From Collinsella tanakaei (GTDB lineage Bacteria > Actinomycetota > Coriobacteriia > Coriobacteriales > Coriobacteriaceae), in contig NZ_JADYTL010000005.1 in the NCBI RefSeq assembly GCF_021531055.1, positions 62,001 to 126,000 on the forward strand: DNA of 64,000 nucleotides. Direction: 5' to 3'. Position numbers and translations under genes: made by a program. Below the pieces are notes generated by a model. The model saw only the letters and a program-made list of their open reading frames with translations, searched no databases and was not told the DNA's origin. Shown piece after piece: positions 63,675-64,000 of the stretch (the first letter of the stretch is position 1; every line of letters begins with the position of its first letter).

Positions 63675-64000
63675 CTAGTTGCGACCATCCTTGGTTATTT
63701 TGTGCTCAAGACTCGCTTTCATCGCCTTTTTGAGCGCATCGCGCAAACGCGCGTCCTCGATGGGCGCGACCGTGGCGTCGAGCCTGCGGTCGGCGGACTC
63801 GCTCAAGGGATGCCGGGGCGCAGGACCCTTCTTGGCGGGGCGGGACGGTCCGGATGACGAGGTTTTCGTCGAAGGGGTCGATGCCGTGTAGCCGGGCTTG
63901 GTGAGCTGCACCTTGATCTGGGCGATATCGACGCCGAGCCGGTACATCCGAGCGCGGATGATCTCGCGCATCATGGAAAGCTCCGCCACCCATGCCGAAC
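63675..64000 (-). CDS. dciA: DciA/DUF721-family protein, cut at the window edge
   Basis: The frame is open to the window edge, so the true start is outside. Visible residues begin SAWVAELSMMREIIRARMYR, matching the DUF721 block with its conserved S-x-W-x-x-E-L and following helix, then a strand (IAQIKVQL). A Ser/Pro/Lys-rich linker and a basic helical C-terminus (DARLRDALKKAMKASLEHKI) complete it. DciA loads the replicative helicase in bacteria lacking DnaC/DnaI. The order dciA-gyrB-gyrA places oriC close by on the right. Confidence 0.8.
   Translation of the reverse strand, partial: SAWVAELSMMREIIRARMYRLGVDIAQIKVQLTKPGYTASTPSTKTSSSGPSRPAKKGPAPRHPLSESADRRLDATVAPIEDARLRDALKKAMKASLEHKITKDGRN

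Overview
The window is high-GC bacterial chromosome, most likely from a Coriobacteriia actinomycete of the Collinsella type. This is inferred from the gene set: a FabK/FabT-style fatty-acid operon, an Ech-like [NiFe] hydrogenase, a GTPase-impaired EF-G paralogue, and GTG/TTG starts with strong AGGAGG-type ribosome sites. No marker in the window proves the genus. The right edge holds the order dciA (cut by the edge)-gyrB-gyrA, which normally follows dnaA-dnaN-recF, so oriC should lie just to the right. Most genes are on the minus strand and so run away from the presumed origin, with replication.

Layout from left to right. 1-12.5 kb: a cut MgtE-like Mg2+ transporter, two paralogous membrane-anchored NodB polysaccharide deacetylases (one has lost its metal ligands), a YtxH/PRC-barrel pair, a protein resembling the N-terminal domain of cyanophycin synthetase, a CNNM/CorC-type protein, a hemolysin III-family protein, a DUF362 ferredoxin protein and MurE. 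13-15 kb: a fused solute-binding-protein/permease with no ATPase gene beside it. 15.1-20.9 kb: a five-gene Ech-like hydrogenase operon whose two membrane subunits are fused. 21-25.3 kb: a flavodiiron protein, an orphan transposase-type HTH protein and the EF-G paralogue. 25.5-29.6 kb: a cobalamin-riboswitch locus encoding a transcobalamin-like lipoprotein, EcfT, and a single EcfA-EcfA-S fusion protein. 29.6-39.9 kb: a complete type II fatty-acid operon read leftward as acpP-accB-accC-accD-accA-fabH-fabK-fabD-fabG-fabF-fabZ-fabT, with an AT-rich dyad region upstream of acpP. 40-46.5 kb: a MacB-like ABC exporter, an RlmD-type rRNA methyltransferase, a PHP-domain hydrolase and an aminotransferase. 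47-53 kb: tilS-hpt-ftsH, a divergent YycJ/VicX-type hydrolase, and Hsp20. 53-58 kb: a tail-anchored protein, a phosphohexomutase, an HTH/coiled-coil Par/RocS-like protein with a cluster of direct repeats upstream, tRNA-Ala and tRNA-Ile, a bifunctional-nuclease-family protein and a membrane XRE regulator. 58.6-64 kb: gyrA, gyrB and dciA.

The intergenic spaces are full of inverted repeats that fall into several sequence families shared between distant loci (called A to E below). They sit at gene ends, inside operons and beside terminators. They look like non-autonomous mobile or REP-like elements, and no matching transposase is in the window. The strongest candidates for an undescribed system are the riboswitch-controlled ECF locus with its triple-fusion protein, and the HTH/coiled-coil gene with its repeat cluster near oriC.
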